Assembly: GCA_963814435.1 (NCBI GenBank)
Contig: CAWFCV010000010.1
Coordinates: 248,001 to 312,000 of the forward strand
Source: JAEUPI01 sp963814435
GTDB lineage: Bacteria > Pseudomonadota > Gammaproteobacteria > Burkholderiales > Burkholderiaceae_C
Direction: 5' to 3'
Length of the DNA stretch: 64,000 nt
Below are positions 25,728 to 37,583 of this stretch, piece after piece. Position 1 is the first letter of the stretch. Each line of letters opens with the position of its first letter. The notes under the pieces were generated by a model. It ran no database searches. It was not told where the DNA came from and was given only the letters and a program-made list of their open reading frames with translations. The position numbers and the translations under genes are program-made.

Positions 25728-26750
25728 CTACACCAGCTTGACCAGCTGCTTGCCGAAGTTGCGGCCCTTCAACAGCCCGATGAAAGCCTCGGGAGCGCTC
25801 TCCAGCCCCTGGGCGATGGTCTCGCGGTACTTGAGCGTGCCGTTGGCCACCCGCTCGCCCAGCTCGGCCAGCGCCGCGGGCCAATGCTGCAGGTGCTCGC
25901 TGACGATGAAGCCGTGCACCTTCATGCGGCTGGTCAGGATCAGCTTCGGGTCGGCCATCGGAATCGGCTCGCCGTTGTAGCCGGCGATCATGCCGCACAT
26001 CGCGATGCGCGCGAACGCATTGGCGCGCTGCATCACGGCGTCCAGGATCAGGCCGCCCACGTTCTCGAAATGACCGTCGATGCCCTGCGGGCAGGTCTGC
26101 GCCAGGGCCGCCGACAGCGACGCCAGATCCTTCAGCGGTCTGTAGTCGATGCAGGCGTCGAAGCCGAGCTCGCGCACCACGTAGTCGCATTTCTCGCGCC
26201 CCCCGGCGATGCCCACGGCGCGGCAGCCGCGCGCCTTGGCCAGCTGGCCCACGGCACTGCCCACCGCACCGCTGGCGGCGCTGATCACCACCGTCTCGCC
26301 CACCTTGGGCTCGATGATCTGCGTCAGGCCGTACCAGGCCGTCACGCCCGGCATGCCCACGGCACCCAGGAATGCGGACAGCGGCACCCGCGAGGTGTCG
26401 ACCTTGCGCAGCATGCCGCTCGGAGCACCGGTCACCACCGAATACAGCTGCCAGCCGCCGGAACCGACGACCGTGTCGCCCGCATCGAAGCGCTCGTGGC
26501 GCGACTGCACCACCTCGCCGACGGTGCCGCCGATCATCACCGCGTTCAGCGGTTGCGGCTGGGCGTAGTTCTTGCCCTCGTTCATGCGGCCGCGCATGTA
26601 CGGGTCCAGGCTCAGGTAGTGGTGGCGAACCAGCACCTCGCCGTCCTGCAGTGCAGGCACCGGCGTCTGCACGAGCTTGAAGTTGGCGGCGCTGGGCTCG
26701 CCGCTCGGGCGCGACACCAGCAGCATCTGTTGGTTCATCAAGGTCATCAT
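25728..26750 (-). CDS. NADP-dependent medium-chain oxidoreductase (CurA/leukotriene B4 dehydrogenase-like)
   Basis: A 340-aa zinc-independent medium-chain dehydrogenase/reductase of the CurA/15-oxoprostaglandin reductase type. N-terminal features are LVRHHYLSLDPYMRGRMNEG and GGTVGEVVQSRHERFDAGDT. The Rossmann motif ISAASGAVGSAVGQLAKARG is followed by the NADP-preferring segment VGIAGGREKCDYVVRELGFD. Such enzymes reduce the double bond of alpha,beta-unsaturated ketones or aldehydes. The ATG at 26750 overlaps the preceding thioesterase stop (ATGA). Confidence 0.87.
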   Translation of the reverse strand: MMTLMNQQMLLVSRPSGEPSAANFKLVQTPVPALQDGEVLVRHHYLSLDPYMRGRMNEGKNYAQPQPLNAVMIGGTVGEVVQSRHERFDAGDTVVGSGGWQLYSVVTGAPSGMLRKVDTSRVPLSAFLGAVGMPGVTAWYGLTQIIEPKVGETVVISAASGAVGSAVGQLAKARGCRAVGIAGGREKCDYVVRELGFDACIDYRPLKDLASLSAALAQTCPQGIDGHFENVGGLILDAVMQRANAFARIAMCGMIAGYNGEPIPMADPKLILTSRMKVHGFIVSEHLQHWPAALAELGERVANGTLKYRETIAQGLESAPEAFIGLLKGRNFGKQLVKLV

Positions 26751-27211
26751 GATTCCTTCTGCGCCGCGGCGCGCTGGTGTTTGATGTCACCCCGCGGGGT
26801 GGGCAGTGCGCGCAGGTACTTGAAGGTGCCGGTGGCCTGCGCACAAAGCTGGCCCGCGTCATCGAACACCGACCCTTCACAGAACGCCATCGTCGCGGTG
26901 CGATGCAGCAGCTTGCCGAGCGCACGCAACTCGCCCTGCGCCGGGCGCATGAAGGTCGTCTTCATCTCGATGGTGGCCACGCCGCGGCCCTGGCTCGGGT
27001 CGTGCTGGTGCACGCTGCGTGCGGCGTGCGCCATCGCCACGTCGAGCATCGTCATCAGCACGCCGCCGTGCGCCACCTCCCAGGAATTGAGGTGTGCCTC
27101 GGCCAAGTCGACCCGCAGCTCGGCCTTGCCGTCGCCGAAACCGTGCAGCTCGAGCCCCAACTCCTCGACGAACGGAATGCGGATCGGAAAGGCGATCTTG
27201 GTAGCCGTCAT
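26747..27211 (-). CDS. PaaI-family hotdog thioesterase
   Basis: A 154-aa single hotdog-fold protein of the PaaI/acyl-CoA thioesterase family. Characteristic segments are HLNSWEVAHGGVLMTMLDVA (catalytic HGG region) and GVATIEMKTTFMRPAQGELR. It likely hydrolyses acyl-CoA intermediates and protects the CoA pool. It follows the SDR gene by 9 nt and overlaps the start of the oxidoreductase gene. The exact substrate cannot be told from sequence. Confidence 0.85.
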   Translation of the reverse strand: MTATKIAFPIRIPFVEELGLELHGFGDGKAELRVDLAEAHLNSWEVAHGGVLMTMLDVAMAHAARSVHQHDPSQGRGVATIEMKTTFMRPAQGELRALGKLLHRTATMAFCEGSVFDDAGQLCAQATGTFKYLRALPTPRGDIKHQRAAAQKES

Positions 27212-27220
27212 CGACCCTCC

Positions 27221-28012
27221 TCAGCCCCCGGTGATGCAGGACACCCCGCCATCGACCGCCAGGATCTGCCCGGTGATGTGCTTGCCGGCGGCCGAGGCGA
27301 ACAGCAGCGCCGCGCCCTTCAGGTCGTCGTCGTCGCCGATGCGGCGCAGCGGCGCGTGCGAGGCGAGCGTCTCGACCCCCAGCGTCTTGAGCGTGCCCTG
27401 GGTCATCTTGCTGGGAAAGAAGCCCGGCGCGATGGCGTTGACGGTGATGCCGTGCTCGCCCCACTCGGCCGCCAGCGCGCGCGTGAAGTTCACCACCGCG
27501 CCCTTGCTGGTGTTGTAGGCCACCGTCTCCATGCCGACCGGATTGCCGCCGAGCCCGGCGATCGACGCCACGTTGATGATGCGCCCCTGCCGGCGCGGAA
27601 TCATGCTCGCCTTGCCGATGGCCTGGCTGAACACGAAGATGCTGCGCACGTTGAGGTTCATCACCTTGTCCCAGGCCTCCAGCGGATGGTCCTCGGCCGG
27701 CGCGCCCCAGGCCGCGCCGGCGTTGTTGACCAGGATGTCGACGTGGCCCATGCGCTCCAGCGTCTCGCGGCAGACCTTGTGCACCTGAGCGGCGTCGCTC
27801 GCGTCGGCGGCGATCCAGCGCGTGTCGATGCCCTTGGCCTGCAGGTGCGCCGCGGCCTCTTCCAGGTCGCCCGCCTTGCGCGACGTGAGCATGATCTTCG
27901 CGCCGGCCTCGCCCAGGCTCTCGGCGATCTGCAGCCCCAGGCCGCGCGAACCGCCGGTGACCAGTGCGGTCTTGCCGCTCAGGTCGAAGAGTTTCATCAC
28001 GGGTGTGGCCAT
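27221..28012 (-). CDS. SDR family oxidoreductase
   Basis: A 263-aa classical SDR. Motifs: TGGSRGLGLQIAE for cofactor binding, NNAGAAWGAP, catalytic Ser in IINVASIAGLGG, YNTSK, and the C-terminal GQILAVDGGVSC typical of FabG-like enzymes. It is probably an acyl-CoA or hydroxyacyl dehydrogenase/reductase in the surrounding beta-oxidation-type pathway. The ATG at 28012 (MATPVMKLFDLSGKTALVTG) sits 20 nt after the stop of the upstream acyl-CoA dehydrogenase gene. Confidence 0.88.
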   Translation of the reverse strand: MATPVMKLFDLSGKTALVTGGSRGLGLQIAESLGEAGAKIMLTSRKAGDLEEAAAHLQAKGIDTRWIAADASDAAQVHKVCRETLERMGHVDILVNNAGAAWGAPAEDHPLEAWDKVMNLNVRSIFVFSQAIGKASMIPRRQGRIINVASIAGLGGNPVGMETVAYNTSKGAVVNFTRALAAEWGEHGITVNAIAPGFFPSKMTQGTLKTLGVETLASHAPLRRIGDDDDLKGAALLFASAAGKHITGQILAVDGGVSCITGG

Positions 28013-28032
28013 CGTCGTCTCCAATTGCTCGT

Positions 28033-29895
28033 TCAGAACCATTCGTCGCGCATCTCGCGGCACACCGGGTCGCGCGCATTCACCACGCTCAGCCAGGCCG
28101 CCACCTTGGGCAGCTCGTAGCCGAAGAAGTAGCGCATCGCCTGCAGCTTGCCATGCAAGAAATCGGTGTCCGGCGCGCCGGCCCGCAGAGCCCGGTGCGC
28201 GCAATGGCCCAGGTCGAGCCAGATCCACGCCAGCACCATGTGGCCGAAGGCCTGCAGGTACGGCATCGCGTTGCTGAGCGCCTCCTCCGGCACACCGCTG
28301 GACCACGCCGAGCGGGTCGCAGCGCCTACAGCCTGCAGGGCCGATGCCAACGCCGCGGCATGCGCCGTGAGCTCGGGCGCCAGCCGCGCCGCCGCGATGC
28401 TCTGGTTCACGCGTGTCGACAGCAGCTTGAGCCCCGCACCATCGTCCATCACCACCTTGCGACCGAGCAGATCGAGCGCCTGGATGCCGTGCGTGCCCTC
28501 GTGGATCATGTTCAGGCGGTTGTCGCGCCAGTACTGCTCGACCGGGAAGTCGCGCGTGTAGCCATAACCGCCGTGCACCTGGATCGCCAGGCTGTTGGCC
28601 TCGAGGCACCATTCGCTGGGCCAGCTCTTGACGATCGGCGTCAGCACCTCGAGCAAGGTGCCGGCCTCGCGCGCGGCCGCGGCCTCGCCGCTGTGCAGAT
28701 CGTCGACCAGGCGCGCGCAATACAGCGCCAGCGCGAGGCCGCCTTCGACGTACGCCTTCTGCGCCAGCAGCATGCGTTTGACGTCCGCATGTTCGATGAT
28801 GCGCACCGGTGGCCGCGACGCGTCCTTGCCCGATGGACCGATCGGCCGGCCCTGCGCGCGATCGCGCGCGTACTGCAGGCTGGCTTCGTAGCCGGCGTAG
28901 CCGAGCATCACGGCACCGAGCCCGACCGCGATGCGCGCCTCGTTCATCATGTGGAACATGCAGCGCAGGCCTTCGCCGGGCTTGCCGACGCGATAGCCCA
29001 CCGCACCGGCGCCGGCGCCGTCCAATCCCCCGCCCGCTGCGCCGCGCACAGGAAACGTGCCTTCGCCGAAGTTCAGCAGCGTGTTCGGGATGCCGCGGTA
29101 GCCGAGCTTGTGGTTCAGCCCGGCGAGCGCGACGTCGTTGCGTTCACCGGTGAGGCGACCCTGCGCGTCGACCAGCTTTTTCGGCACGATGAACAGCGAG
29201 ATGCCTTTCGTGCCGGGGACCAGCTTGCCATCGGGGCCCGGTATCTTGGCCAGCACCAGATGGATGATGTTCTCGGTGAGCTCGTGCTCGCCGTTGCTGA
29301 TCCACATCTTGTTGCCGCGCAGCCGGTAGCGCGGACCCAGCGGATCGTCGGCGAAGTCCTCGCCGTCGGGCTCGGCGCGGGTGATGATGTCGGACAGCGA
29401 CGAGCCGGCCTGCGGCTCGCTCAGGCACATCGTGCCGAACCAGCGCCCGGCGAACTCGTTCTTCGCGAAGACTTCCTTCTGCAACGCGGTGCCGTGCGCC
29501 ATCAGCAGATTGGCGTTGCCGCTGGTCAGCATGCCGCCGCCGCCCAGGCCGATGCCGGCCTTGGAAAAGAAGGTGTGCGCGGCCATCTCGACCACGCACG
29601 GCAGCTGCATGCCGCCCAGCTCGTAGTCCTGCGCCGCCGCCAGCATGCCGGAGTCGATGTAGGCCTTGGCCGCATCGTGCGAGCAGGCTGGCAGCACCAC
29701 CTTCTGTCCGTCGAAGCGCGGCTCCTCGGTGTCGCTGATGCGATTGAACGGCGCGAACTTGTCGCGCGCGATGCGCTCGCAGGTGTCGAGCACCGAAGCG
29801 AAGGTCTCCGGCGAATGGTCGGCAAAGCGCGGCCGCGTCAGCAGCGACTGCACGTCGAGCCAGCGGTGCAGCAGGAAGTCGAGCGTGGTTCGCAT
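28033..29895 (-). CDS. Acyl-CoA dehydrogenase with C-terminal extension (DmdC-like)
   Basis: A 620-aa flavoprotein dehydrogenase, longer than the usual ~380 aa because of the C-terminal domain seen in the DmdC-like/FadE group. Features: MCLSEPQAGSSLSDIITRAE (FAD/substrate region), KMWISNGEHELTENIIHLVL, VHGGYGYTRDFPVEQYWRDN and IHEGTHGIQALDLLGRK with the catalytic Glu. It should introduce the alpha,beta double bond into an acyl-CoA, handing the product to the FadB-like enzyme upstream. Start MRTTLDFLLHRWLDVQSLL; an in-frame ATG three codons earlier is possible. Confidence 0.9.
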   Translation of the reverse strand: MRTTLDFLLHRWLDVQSLLTRPRFADHSPETFASVLDTCERIARDKFAPFNRISDTEEPRFDGQKVVLPACSHDAAKAYIDSGMLAAAQDYELGGMQLPCVVEMAAHTFFSKAGIGLGGGGMLTSGNANLLMAHGTALQKEVFAKNEFAGRWFGTMCLSEPQAGSSLSDIITRAEPDGEDFADDPLGPRYRLRGNKMWISNGEHELTENIIHLVLAKIPGPDGKLVPGTKGISLFIVPKKLVDAQGRLTGERNDVALAGLNHKLGYRGIPNTLLNFGEGTFPVRGAAGGGLDGAGAGAVGYRVGKPGEGLRCMFHMMNEARIAVGLGAVMLGYAGYEASLQYARDRAQGRPIGPSGKDASRPPVRIIEHADVKRMLLAQKAYVEGGLALALYCARLVDDLHSGEAAAAREAGTLLEVLTPIVKSWPSEWCLEANSLAIQVHGGYGYTRDFPVEQYWRDNRLNMIHEGTHGIQALDLLGRKVVMDDGAGLKLLSTRVNQSIAAARLAPELTAHAAALASALQAVGAATRSAWSSGVPEEALSNAMPYLQAFGHMVLAWIWLDLGHCAHRALRAGAPDTDFLHGKLQAMRYFFGYELPKVAAWLSVVNARDPVCREMRDEWF

Positions 29896-29904
29896 CGGTT
29901 GCAC

Positions 29905-30333
29905 TCAGCCGCGGTTCGCCTTGGCCTTGACCGCCATCGTCGCCGACGCCTTGACCACCAACGTGCGCTGATCGCCCGAGACGGCATACACCTCGGCCTC
30001 GGTGAAACTCACGGTGCGCCCGGGCTTGAGCACACGCGCTTCGCAGACCAGTCGCTCGCCGATGGCCGCGCGCAGGTGGCTGGTCTTCAACTCGGCGGTG
30101 AAGATCCAATGGCCCGCCGGGGCCATCGTCTGCGCCGCCGCGCCCATGCTGTGGTCGGCCATCGCCGATGCCACGCCGGCGTGCACTTGCCCGGTGTGCT
30201 GCAGGTGGCGAGGTGCCAACGCCAGCTCCGAGCACAGCCTGCCCTCGCCCACTGACACCGGCTCGACGCCGAGGTCGACCATGAACGGCGAAGAGCGGAA
30301 GAACTTCCGCAGCGCTTCGAGATCGGTCTTCAT
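29905..30333 (-). CDS. PaaI-family hotdog thioesterase (second copy)
   Basis: A 142-aa hotdog thioesterase, a second and clearly different member in the cluster. Landmarks: HLQHTGQVHAGVASAMADHS (HAG in place of HGG) and GHWIFTAELKTSHLRAAIGE. Its ATG overlaps the stop of the dehalogenase-like gene (ATGA), and its stop is 9 nt before the acyl-CoA dehydrogenase start. The physiological substrate is unknown; the different active-site loop suggests a different acyl group. Confidence 0.83.
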   Translation of the reverse strand: MKTDLEALRKFFRSSPFMVDLGVEPVSVGEGRLCSELALAPRHLQHTGQVHAGVASAMADHSMGAAAQTMAPAGHWIFTAELKTSHLRAAIGERLVCEARVLKPGRTVSFTEAEVYAVSGDQRTLVVKASATMAVKAKANRG

Positions 30334-31225
30334 GCCGCCAGACCGAACTGCCGCAGCGCCGCCGTCGCGATCGGGCCACCCCATTCCTGCAGGAAGTGCC
30401 CGCCCTCGGCCACTTCGAGCGGCGCCGGGCAATTGCGGATGTTCTTCTGCAGCGAGCGCATCGGCGCTTCGCCGAGCACCGGGTCGCGCATGCCGATGGC
30501 CATGAAGGCCTGCCCGCTCCATTCGTTGCGAAGGAACTCGCGCGCGCGCCGGCTGACCGCCGCGCCGGGCGCATCGTCGCCGTCGGGCACCAGGTTCGGA
30601 AAGGCCTGCAGCGCGGCCTTGTAGCTCGGATCGGGGAACGGCGCGTCGTAGGCCGCCACTTCGCCGGCAGTCAGCTCGGGCTTGCCGCGCGCGAACAGCT
30701 TGCCCACCGGCAGGTCGGGCTGGAGTTGGAATAGGCGCGCCACTGGCGGAAGCCTTCGGTCACCGCGCCGGTGCCGAGCCCGGTGTTCATCACCAGCAGC
30801 CGCGTGAAGCGGCCGGGCATGTCGTGCGGCAGCGTGAGGCCGAGCAGGCCGCCCCAGTCCTGGCAGACGAGCAGGATGTTCGCAGGTCCAGCCGCTCGAC
30901 GAAACGCAGCAGCATGCTGCGGTGGAAATCGAAGCTGTGGTCCTCGACTCGGACCGGCTTGTCGGAGCGGCCGAAGCCGATCAGGTCGGGCGCCACCACG
31001 CGCAGCCCGGCCGCGGTGAACACCGGGATCATGTGCCGGTACAGGTAGCACCAGCGACGGGTTGCCGTGCAGGCACAGCGCCGTGACCGCCGCATCGCGC
31101 GGGCCTTCGTCGAGGTAGTGCACCCGCAGGCCGTGGCAGCCCGGCAGGTCGTCCACATAGTGCGGCGGCAAGGGGAAACCCGGCAGCTGGCCGAAGCGAT
31201 CGTCCGGCGTGCGCAGCGTGTTCAT
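30330..31225 (-). CDS. Haloalkane dehalogenase-like alpha/beta hydrolase (frameshifted)
   Basis: An alpha/beta hydrolase of about 298 aa, closest in layout to haloalkane dehalogenases. The N-terminus reads MNTLRTPDDRFGQLPGFPLP, then LHGNPS with WCYLYRHMIPVFTAAGLRVV in the next frame, APDLIGFGRSDKPVRVEDHS, the nucleophile Asp in LVCQDWGGLLGLTLPHD and the catalytic His in EVAEGGHFLQEWGG. The Trp after the nucleophile and the N-P-S-W oxyanion region fit halide-binding enzymes. Indels lie near 31050, 30885 and 30740. It might instead hydrolyse an ester or epoxide. Its presence in a CoA-catabolism operon is notable. Confidence 0.75.
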
Positions 31226-31232
31226 GCCGCGG

Positions 31233-32408
<1,176 letters not shown>

Positions 32409-32473
32409 GGTGTTTCCTTGGCTGTTCGGGTCGAGACCCTTGGTAAGCATGCTCGGTCAGGCGCGCTCCCAGC

Positions 32474-32556
32474 GAACACCGCGGATCCGGCTCTGCCGGT
32501 CCGCGGTGTTGCCCCCTCGAGGGGGAGGCGGCCGCCAGGCCGCTACGGGGGTGGGT
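32474..32556 (-). repeat. Interspersed 3'-end repeat, copy 1
   Basis: A GC-rich element just downstream of the fadB-like stop codon. It contains the inverted repeats CCGCGGATCCGGC / GCCGGTCCGCGG and CCCCCTCGAGGGGG, and ends GGGGGTGGG next to the stop. Related copies occur at 38571-38648 and 45576-45650, each sharing TCCGGCTCTGC and a C-rich/G-rich palindrome and each abutting the 3' end of a minus-strand gene. It may act as a transcription terminator or mRNA stabiliser. Confidence 0.65.
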
Positions 32557-32560
32557 CATA

Positions 32561-34669
32561 TCAGGTGAAGCTCTTGCCTTCGGCCGCCAGCCTGGCCAGC
32601 AGCGGCGCGGGCTGCCAGAACGCTGGCGTCGTCGCGCGGGTTCTGCGCAAAGCGCTTCATCGCCTGCACCACGTTGAACAGGCCCTGGCTGTCGGCGTAG
32701 CACATCGGGCCGCCGCGGTACAGCGGGAAGCCGTAGCCGGTGAGGTAGACCATGTCGATGTCGCTGGCCTTGCTGCGCGATGCCTTCCTCGAGGATGCGC
32801 GCGCCTTCGTTGACCAGCGCGTAGACCAGGCGCTGCACGATCTCGTCGTCGCTCGATCTTGCGCGGCGTGATGCCGGTCTCCTTGCGGTAGTCCTCGATC
32901 ATCTTCTCGACCAGCGGCGACGGGATCGCGTCGCGCTTGCCGGGCTGGTAGTCGTACCAGCCGGCGCCGGTCTTCTGGCCGAAGCGGCCCAGCTCGCACA
33001 GCAGGTCGGCGGTCTTGCTGTAGCGCGAAGTCGGGGCTTCTCGACGTAGCGGCGCTTGCGGATCGCCCAGCCGATGTCGTTGCCGGCCAGGTCGCCCATG
33101 CGGAACGGCCCCATCGCGAAGCCGAACTTCTCGATCGCCTTGTCCACCTGCTGCGGCGTGCAGCCTTCGTCGAGCAGGAAGCCGGCCTGGCGGCTGTACT
33201 GCTCGATCATGCGGTTGCCGATGAAGCCGTCGCAGACGCCCGAGACCACCGCGGTCTTCTTGATCTTCTTGGCCAGCGGCCATCACGGTGGCCAGCACGT
33301 CCTTGGCCGGTCTTGGCGCCGCGCACCACCTCGAGCAGCTTCATCACGTTGGCCGGGCTGAAGAAGTGCATGCCGACCACGTCCTGCGGGCGCTTGGTGA
33401 ACGCCGCGATCTTGTCGACGTCGAGCGTCGAGGTGTTGCTCGCCAGGATCGCGCCGGGCTTCATCACCTGCGTCGAGCTTCTTGAACACCGTTTCCTTGA
33501 CGCCCATCTCCTCGAACACGGCCTCGATCACCAGGTCGGCGTCCTTGAGGTCGTCGTAGCTCAGCGTCGGCTTGCAGCAGCGCCATGCGCTGCTCGTACT
33601 TGTCCTGCCTTGAGCTTGCCCTTCTTGACCTGCGACTCGTAGTTCTTGCGGATCGTCGCCAGGCCGCGGTCGAGCGCGTCCTGCTTCATCTCGAGCATCG
33701 TCACCGGGATGCCGGCGTTGAGGAAGTTCATCGCGATGCCGCCGCCCATCGTGCCGGCGCCGATCACGGCCACCGACTTGATCGTCGCGCACCGGCGTGT
33801 CCTCGGGCACGTCGGGGATCTTGCTCGCCGCGCGCTCGGCGAAGAACGCATGGCGCAGCGCCTTGCACTCCGGCGTCAGCATCAGCGCCATGAAGAGCTC
33901 GCGCTCGTAGACGCATGCCGTCGTCGAACTTCTTCGTCAGCGACGCCTCGACGGCGTCGACGCACTTGGGCGGCGCCGGGAAGTTCTTCGCCATCGCCTT
34001 GACGGTGTTGCGCGCGAACTGGAAGTACGCGTCCGGCGTTCGGGTGCGCGACCTTCAGGTTGCGCACCAGCGGCAGCGGCCGCTTGTCGGCGACCTCGTT
34101 GGCGAAGGCGAGCGCGCCGGCCAGCAGGTCGCCGTCGACGAGCTTGTCGAACAGCTTCTGCCCCGGCAGCGCGGCCAGCAGCTCGCTCTTCACCGGCTCG
34201 CCGCTGACGATCATGTTCAGCGCGGTCTCGACGCCGAGCACGCGCGGCAGCCGCTGCGTGCCGCCGGCGCCGGGGATCAGGCCGAGCTTGACCTCGGGCA
34301 GCGCGACTGCGCGCCCGGCGCGGCCACGCGGTAGTGGCAGCCCAGCGCGAGCTCCAGCCCGCCGCCCATGCACGACGCTGTGCATCGCGGCGACCACCGG
34401 CTTGGCCGCGTCCTCGCACAGCCGGATCAGGCTGCAGCAGGTTGGGCTCGGCCATGCGCCTTGGGCGAGCCGAATTCGCGGATGTCGGCGCCGCCGGAAA
34501 ACGCCTTGCCGGCGCCGGTGAGCACGATGGCCTTGACGGCCGCATCGGCATTGGCCCGCTCGATGCCGTCGGCGATCGCCGTGCGGGTGTCGTAGCCCAG
34601 GCCGTTGACCGGCGGGTTGTTCAGCGTGATGACGGCGACGCCGTCGCGAACTTCATAGCTGGCACTCAT
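32561..34669 (-). CDS. FadB/FadJ-like enoyl-CoA hydratase/3-hydroxyacyl-CoA dehydrogenase (heavily frameshifted)
   Basis: A bifunctional beta-oxidation enzyme of about 700 aa. The N-terminal crotonase half has VAVITLNNPPVNGLGYDTRT, GAGKAFSGGADIREFGSPKA and LPEVKLGLIPGAGGTQRLPR. The dehydrogenase half has SVAVIGAGTMGGGIAMNFLN, MKPGAILASNTSTLDVDKIA, VGMHFFSPANVMKLLEVVRG and GFIGNRMIEQYSRQAGFLLD, ending YLTGYGFPLYRGGPMCYADS. More than ten single-base indels, mostly extra C or G, split it into many frames; the order of segments is complete and correct, so the gene is probably intact in vivo. It overlaps neither neighbour. Confidence 0.9.
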
Positions 34670-34787
34670 GGGATTTCCTCGTCAGCGCGGTGCGCCGGAA
34701 AAGCACGGTCGTTCGATTCTAGGTGGCAGCAGCGGCTGGCGGTTGTCCCTGGTGCGACATCGACGCGCCCGTCGCGGCGCGGCGACA

Positions 34788-35486
34788 TCAGACCTCCAGC
34801 CACTCCTTGCGAATATACGCGTTGGCCCGCAGGTCCGGCGGCGTGCCTTCGAACACGATGCGGCCGTGGCCCATCACGTACAGCCGCTTGCGAGATGCGC
34901 AGCGCGATCGTCAGCTTCTGCTCGACCAGCAGGATCGAGACGCCGCGGCCGGCGATGCGCTCCAGCAGGTCGGCGCACCAGGTCGACCATCTTCGGCGCC
35001 AGGCCTTCGGTCGGCTCGTCGATCATGATCAGGTCGGGGTCGCCCATCAGCGTGCGGCAGATCGTCAGCATCTGCTGCTCGCCGCCCGACAGCACGCCGC
35101 CGGGCGTGTCGGCGCGCTCCGCAGGCGCGGGAACAGCTCGAACATGTCGTCCATGCTCCAGCGCCCGCCGCCTTGCGTGGACTTCATGCCGAGCATCAGG
35201 TTCTCGCGCACCGTGAGCTGCGGAAAGATGTCGCGGTTCTCCGGCACGTAGCCGAGGCCGCAGCGCGCGATCTGGTGCGGCTTCATGCCCGATCAGTTCG
35301 CGTCCCTTGAAGCGCACCGAGCCGGTGCGCGTCGACCTCGCCCATGATGGCCTTGATCGTCGTCGAGCGGCCGACGCCGTTGCGCCCGAGCAGGCGCACG
35401 ATCTCGCCCTCGCCGACGCGAAAGTCGACGCCCTGCAGGATGTGGCTCTTGCCGTAGTAGGCGTGCAGGTCGCGCACTTCAAGCAT
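34788..35486 (-). CDS. Liv-type ABC transporter ATP-binding protein, LivF-like (frameshifted)
   Basis: The LivF-type ATPase of a branched-chain-amino-acid-family importer, about 235 aa. It starts MLEVRDLHAYYGKSHILQGV. The Walker A is LLGRNGVGRSTT, with Arg in place of the usual Lys. Further segments are CGLGYVPENRDIFPQLTVRE, an LSGGEQQ-type signature (LSGGEQQMLTICRTLMGDP), DLIMIDEPTEGLAPKMVDLV and the C-terminal RANAYIRKEWLEV. Indels lie near 35340, 35290, 35125, 34975 and 34890. The preceding LivG frame runs into this ATG without a stop, so a LivG-LivF fusion is possible. Confidence 0.85.
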
Positions 35487-36246
<760 letters not shown>

Positions 36247-36250
<4 letters not shown>

Positions 36251-37516
36251 GCAGCCCTCCGCTGCCGCGCCTCTTGCGCCGCGCTGTGGAAGGCGTCGGA
36301 CACCTTCGGCGCCACGCGACGCAGGGTCCACACACCGGCGACCAGCAGCAGCACGATGGCCGTCCACGCGATCGGCGAGTTGGCCTGGTAGTCGACCCAG
36401 AACATCCGCATTGCCAGCGCCCTCGGTGGCCTTGACCATCAGGTGGTGGCTGGTCTCCACCAGCAACACGCCACCGACGGCCAGCATCAGCACCGGGGCC
36501 AGGCGCCAGCGCATAGGCGGGCAGCACGCGCCGCCAGGTACCGGCCGCCAGCAGCGGCTGATGCATCAGCAGCAAGCCGCCCAGCCCCCAGGGCGCGTAC
36601 ATCACGACCACCACGAACATCAGGCCCACGTACAGCAGCCACGCACCGGTGTAGTCGGACAGCGAGATCTGCAGCGCCGTCATCAGCACCGCGCCGATGA
36701 TCGGGCCGATGAAGAAGGCGATGCCGCCGATGTAGGCCATCAGCAGCACGAAGCCGGACGGCACGGCGCCGACCACGCTGGCGGTCACGATCTCGTAGTG
36801 GATCGCCGCCAGCCCGCCGGCGACGCCGGCGAAGAAGCCCGGACACGCAGAAGGCGATGAAGCGCACCATCTGCGTGCTGTAGCCGACGAACTCGGCGCG
36901 CTCGGGGTTGTCGCGCACCGCGTTGCACATGCGCCCGAGCGGCGTGCGCGTGAAGGCGTACATCGCGGCCATGCACGATCAGGCACCACGCCGCGATCAG
37001 GTAGTAGACCTGGATCTGCGGACCGAAGCTGATGCCGAACAGCTTCAGCGTCGCGGTGCGGCTGGTGGAGATGCCGCCCTCGCCGCCGAAGAACCCGCGC
37101 AGGATCAGCGAGCAGGCCGCGACCAGTTCGCCGATGCCCAGCGAGATCATCGCGAACGCAGTGCCGGCACGTTTGGTCGACACCCAGCCGAAGAGGATGG
37201 CGAAGAACAGCCCCGCCAGCCCGCCCACCAGCGGCATCACCGGCAGCGGGATCGGCAGCTTGCCCGCGCCGACCACGTTCAAGGCATGCGCGGTCATGAA
37301 GCCGCCCAGGCCGTAGTACACCGCATGCCCGAACGACAGCATGCCGGTCTGCCCGAGCAGCATGTTGTACGACAGCGCGAAGACGATCGCGAAGCCCATC
37401 AGGCTCATCATCGTGACCGACGCGCCGCTCGAGAACACGAGCGGCAGCACGCCCATCACGATGGCCGCGACGGCCCACACGACATAGTGCCCGCGCCCGC
37501 CGGCCAGCGTGCTCAC
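36247..37516 (-). CDS. Liv-type ABC transporter permease, LivM-like (frameshifted)
   Basis: A polytopic inner-membrane permease of about 420 aa with many hydrophobic segments: YVVWAVAAIVMGVLPLVF, MMSLMGFAIVFALSYNMLLG, QTGMLSFGHAVYYGLGGFMT and later FVLLMAYIGGIAFFIGPIIG and AWLLYVGLMFVVVVMYAPWG. The EAA-type loop region MYAFTRTPLGRMCNAVRDNP is in a second frame. Indels near 36975, 36842, 36515 and 36425. The start is a GTG at 37516. With LivH it forms the transmembrane channel. Confidence 0.88.
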
Positions 37517-37583
37517 TGGTGCACCCTACGGCCTGCGGCCGCTCCCGCCAAGCGGGAATGAGCCCTCGGCAAAGCCTGCGGGC

